Source: Vreelandella massiliensis (GTDB taxonomy: Bacteria > Pseudomonadota > Gammaproteobacteria > Pseudomonadales > Halomonadaceae). From it: DNA of 64,000 nucleotides. The notes under the pieces are model-generated. The model did not search any database. It was not told the DNA's origin and saw nothing but the letters and a program-made list of their open reading frames with translations. The position numbers and the translations under genes are program-made. Positions 62,209 to 64,000 of the stretch are shown piece by piece (position 1 is the stretch's first letter; the number at the start of each line of letters is the position of its first letter). The DNA is taken from positions 1,643,561-1,707,560 of the forward strand of contig NZ_LT699745.1 of the NCBI RefSeq assembly GCF_900155385.1, written 5' to 3'.

Positions 62209-63393
62209 ATGCCCAATAATAAGCACGACATTAATACAGAAACGTCTATTTCCACTTCTACCGAGCTGCCCTCTTCTATTACCAACGCATCTAAGGCCCC
62301 CACCTCGCGGCGTAATTTTTTGAAAACCGCCGCTGTCGGTTCAGCCGCTGCGGTTGCCGCTCCGTGGATCGGCAATGTTCAGGCACAGGAAGGTATACGC
62401 ATCCGGATGCAGTCCTCCTGGCAACCCGGCACGACGGGCTACCGAATTTTTGAGCAGTGGGCGGCGGGCGTTGCCGAGGCAACAGGGGGAGAAGTCAACA
62501 TTGAGCCCTTCCCCGCCGGTGCGGTCGCGGGCGCTTTTGAAGTGGCCGACGCGGTTCGCAACGGGGTGCTGGACGGCCAAAACTGGTTTACCGTCTATTG
62601 GCCAGGCAAAATGCCCGCCGGCGTTTTCCTCACCGCCTACCCCATGGGCCTTTCTGTTCCCCACCAGTGGGACATGATGTTCGGCGCTTACGGTGGCATG
62701 GGCATCGCCAAGGATCTCTACCGCAAGCAGGGCCAAGAGCTTCTCGGCTATGTGCATCACGACATGAACCTCATCCACTCCAAAGTACCGTTGCGCAGCT
62801 TCGACGACTTCAAGGGCGCAAAGATTCGCATGCCCGGGGGGATTGTGGCCGAAACCTTTGCCTCGATTGGCGCCCAAACCACGCTGCTACCGGGGTCAGA
62901 GGTTTACCCGGCACTTGAGAAGGGCACCATAGATGCCGCCGATTACGTTGGTGCCGCCGTTAACTACGAGCTAGGCTTCTGGCAGGTCGCCGACTACATC
63001 ATCATGGGCCCGCCTTCTACGCCTTGCTTGCACCAAGCGGTCGACCTCATGGATATCTCCGTTAACCGCCGCACCTTCGAGCGTATGTCACCGCAGACCC
63101 AAGACTTAATGCACGATTTAGTGGCGGCCTACTCCCGGGAGCACTACGCAGCGATCCAGAAGGCCAACGCCGAAGCGTGGCCTAAGTACCGCGAGAAAGG
63201 CGTGGAGATCATCCACCTGTCCGAAGATGACGCGACCCGCTTCCGCGACGCCGCCATTCCGCTGTGGTTCAAGTGGGCCAACAAAGACCCCGACGCCGCA
63301 CGCCTGTTTAAAGCCCACCTTGATACCATGATGGACCCTGCGGTGGCACTGATCACCGAGGAGGACATTCAGGGTTACGAGCTTAATCTCTAA
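62209..63393 (+). CDS. TRAP transporter substrate-binding protein (DctP family)
   Basis: 394 residues from the ATG at 62209, with GGAG eight bases upstream; an ATG at 62149 is in frame but has no good binding site. A Tat signal (SRRNFLKTAAVGSAAAVAAPWIGNVQA) exports the folded protein. IRIRMQSSWQPGTTGYRIFEQWAAGVAEATGGEVNIEPFPAGAVAGAFEVADAVRNGVLDGQNWFTVYW and GAKIRMPGGIVAETFASIGAQTTLLPGSEVYPALEKGTIDAADYVGAAVNYELGFWQVADYIIMGP are typical of the group that binds 2-oxo acids and aromatic or chloroaromatic acids. It should feed the TRAP permease that follows. A hairpin lies just after the stop codon. Confidence 0.92.
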   Translation: MPNNKHDINTETSISTSTELPSSITNASKAPTSRRNFLKTAAVGSAAAVAAPWIGNVQAQEGIRIRMQSSWQPGTTGYRIFEQWAAGVAEATGGEVNIEPFPAGAVAGAFEVADAVRNGVLDGQNWFTVYWPGKMPAGVFLTAYPMGLSVPHQWDMMFGAYGGMGIAKDLYRKQGQELLGYVHHDMNLIHSKVPLRSFDDFKGAKIRMPGGIVAETFASIGAQTTLLPGSEVYPALEKGTIDAADYVGAAVNYELGFWQVADYIIMGPPSTPCLHQAVDLMDISVNRRTFERMSPQTQDLMHDLVAAYSREHYAAIQKANAEAWPKYREKGVEIIHLSEDDATRFRDAAIPLWFKWANKDPDAARLFKAHLDTMMDPAVALITEEDIQGYELNL

Positions 63394-63427
63394 TAAGGCG
63401 TAACGCTTGGTATTGCGTGCTCAAAAG

Positions 63428-63462
63428 CGGGTGTTGCGAGACGAAATCGCAGCACCCGTTTT
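63428..63462 (+). terminator. Terminator-like hairpin between dctP and dctQ
   Basis: CGGGTG-T-TGCGA (63428-63439) pairs with TCGCA-G-CACCCG (63447-63458), with one T-G wobble, followed by TTTTAG. The T run is short, so read-through into the permease genes is likely and the binding protein would be made in excess. Confidence 0.7.
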
Positions 63463-63548
63463 AGCCAATACTCACTATTTTCCGTATCCCCTCGACTCGA
63501 TGATCCGGAGCCCTTGCCGTTAGGCGATGGTGTCACGGAGGAGTGTCC

Positions 63549-64000
63549 ATGAACCTGAATATCGATTTTGTTCTTCCCCACTGGCTCTACTGGTCAGTGC
63601 TGATCTTTCTGCCCCTGGTGGTGATGTTTTTTGTCGACCGTAGCTTTCGCCGTGGGGCTACCGTAGACGGTGGCGACACCGCCGAAATCCCCGCGGGCGA
63701 AGAGAGTGAGGCCGCTTACAAGCCCCCGGGCAATGTATTCACCACCGTTGTTGACCGTATCTCCGGATTTTCCGGCCGCTATGTGGCCTACTGGGCGTTG
63801 ATCGCCCCCTTCATCTTTGCTTACGAAGTGCTTGTACGCTACGCCTTCAACTCGCCGACTAACTGGGTCCATGAGTCGATGACGTTGATGTTCGGTATGC
63901 AATATTTGATTGCCGGCGCCTACGCCCTTCGCGAAGGTGGGCATGTGCGTGTCGACATTCTCTACAGCCGTGCCAAGCCGCTTAACAAAGCCGCACTGGA
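63549..64000 (+). CDS. TRAP transporter small permease subunit (DctQ family, partial)
   Basis: The first 150 codons; the gene continues past the right edge. An N-terminal hydrophobic helix (HWLYWSVLIFLPLVVMFFVD) and an acidic linker (about residues 36-60) precede the DctQ domain: YWALIAPFIFAYEVLVRYAFNSPTNWVHESMTLMFGMQYLIAGAYALREGGHVRVDILYSR, whose conserved W-E and HVRVD motifs define the family. The extra N-terminal helix and linker make it longer than minimal DctQ proteins. The large permease DctM should follow outside the window. Confidence 0.93.
   Translation, partial: MNLNIDFVLPHWLYWSVLIFLPLVVMFFVDRSFRRGATVDGGDTAEIPAGEESEAAYKPPGNVFTTVVDRISGFSGRYVAYWALIAPFIFAYEVLVRYAFNSPTNWVHESMTLMFGMQYLIAGAYALREGGHVRVDILYSRAKPLNKAAL

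Noticed and set aside
1-64000. CRISPR arrays, insertion sequences, toxin-antitoxin pairs or defence islands
   Set aside because: None could be recognised on either strand; the gene content is core metabolism, RNA and envelope functions throughout.

Overview
The window reads as a chromosomal segment of a halophilic or marine gammaproteobacterium, most likely Halomonadaceae (Halomonas or a close relative). This rests on gene content and order. The psrA-lexA-nagZ block matches the Pseudomonas arrangement, and there are a phasin, a DUF2789 protein, PqiABC, PpsR/PpsA, Hda, RraA and a Tat-dependent TRAP binding protein. Genes are densely packed on both strands. I saw no insertion sequence, prophage, integrase, rRNA operon or CRISPR array. 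Only three stretches exceed 300 bases without a gene (upstream of acnB, between psrA and lexA, and between ribE and metN), and all three carry recognisable or candidate regulatory DNA.

Layout. 1-2.7 kb: start of msrP (a Mo-dependent periplasmic methionine sulfoxide reductase), a di-heme cytochrome c peroxidase, and a Ca2+/Na+ antiporter. 2.8-6.5 kb: pqiABC, an inner membrane-MCE-lipoprotein lipid transport system. 6.7-11.8 kb: rhlE, an unknown gene, a CynX-type MFS transporter, asparaginase, DUF2789 and an SRPBCC protein. 11.9-19.0 kb: RNA-modification genes (trhP, queC, a YkgJ-type cysteine-cluster protein, miaE) around a 1299-residue BTAD/degenerate-cyclase/AAA/TPR regulator. 19.5-26.5 kb: acnB, rraA, a membrane-anchored glycerophosphodiesterase and gamma-glutamyltransferase. 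26.6-30.7 kb: divergent ppsA/ppsR and hpt. 30.7-34 kb: nagZ, a signal-less YkuD protein (ElsL-like), psrA and lexA. 34-37.4 kb: a CbiM-like permease, purU and RNase J.

37.4-45.4 kb is a long minus-strand run. It holds molybdopterin genes (moaE, a moaC-moaD fusion, mobB), pyrimidine and purine salvage and transport (uraA, upp, ung, gpt, apt, an NCS2 permease) and ribE. 45.6-49 kb is a methionine module: a sigma70-like promoter, a SAM-II-type riboswitch followed by an intrinsic terminator, metNIQ, and free methionine-(R)-sulfoxide reductase. 49.1-55.4 kb: two tRNA-Val(GAC) genes, fumC, a phasin, hda, an AI-2E family transporter and purMN. 55.4-60.8 kb: dcd, mrp, then a coupled operon with an ADP-forming acyl-CoA synthetase flanked by two enoyl-CoA hydratases. 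61-64 kb: an RpiR-type regulator, a TRAP binding protein and the start of its small permease.

The clearest functional theme is methionine handling. MetNIQ imports methionine, MsrC repairs free Met-R-sulfoxide, MsrP repairs periplasmic protein Met-sulfoxide and needs the molybdenum cofactor that moaCD/moaE/mobB help make, and a SAM-sensing leader appears to control uptake. The most interesting items are this SAM-II/terminator leader, the MoaC-MoaD fusion, the SARP-like regulator beside miaE, the signal-less YkuD protein between psrA and nagZ, RNase J alongside RraA, and two strong inverted repeats around the acyl-CoA/RpiR/TRAP block.
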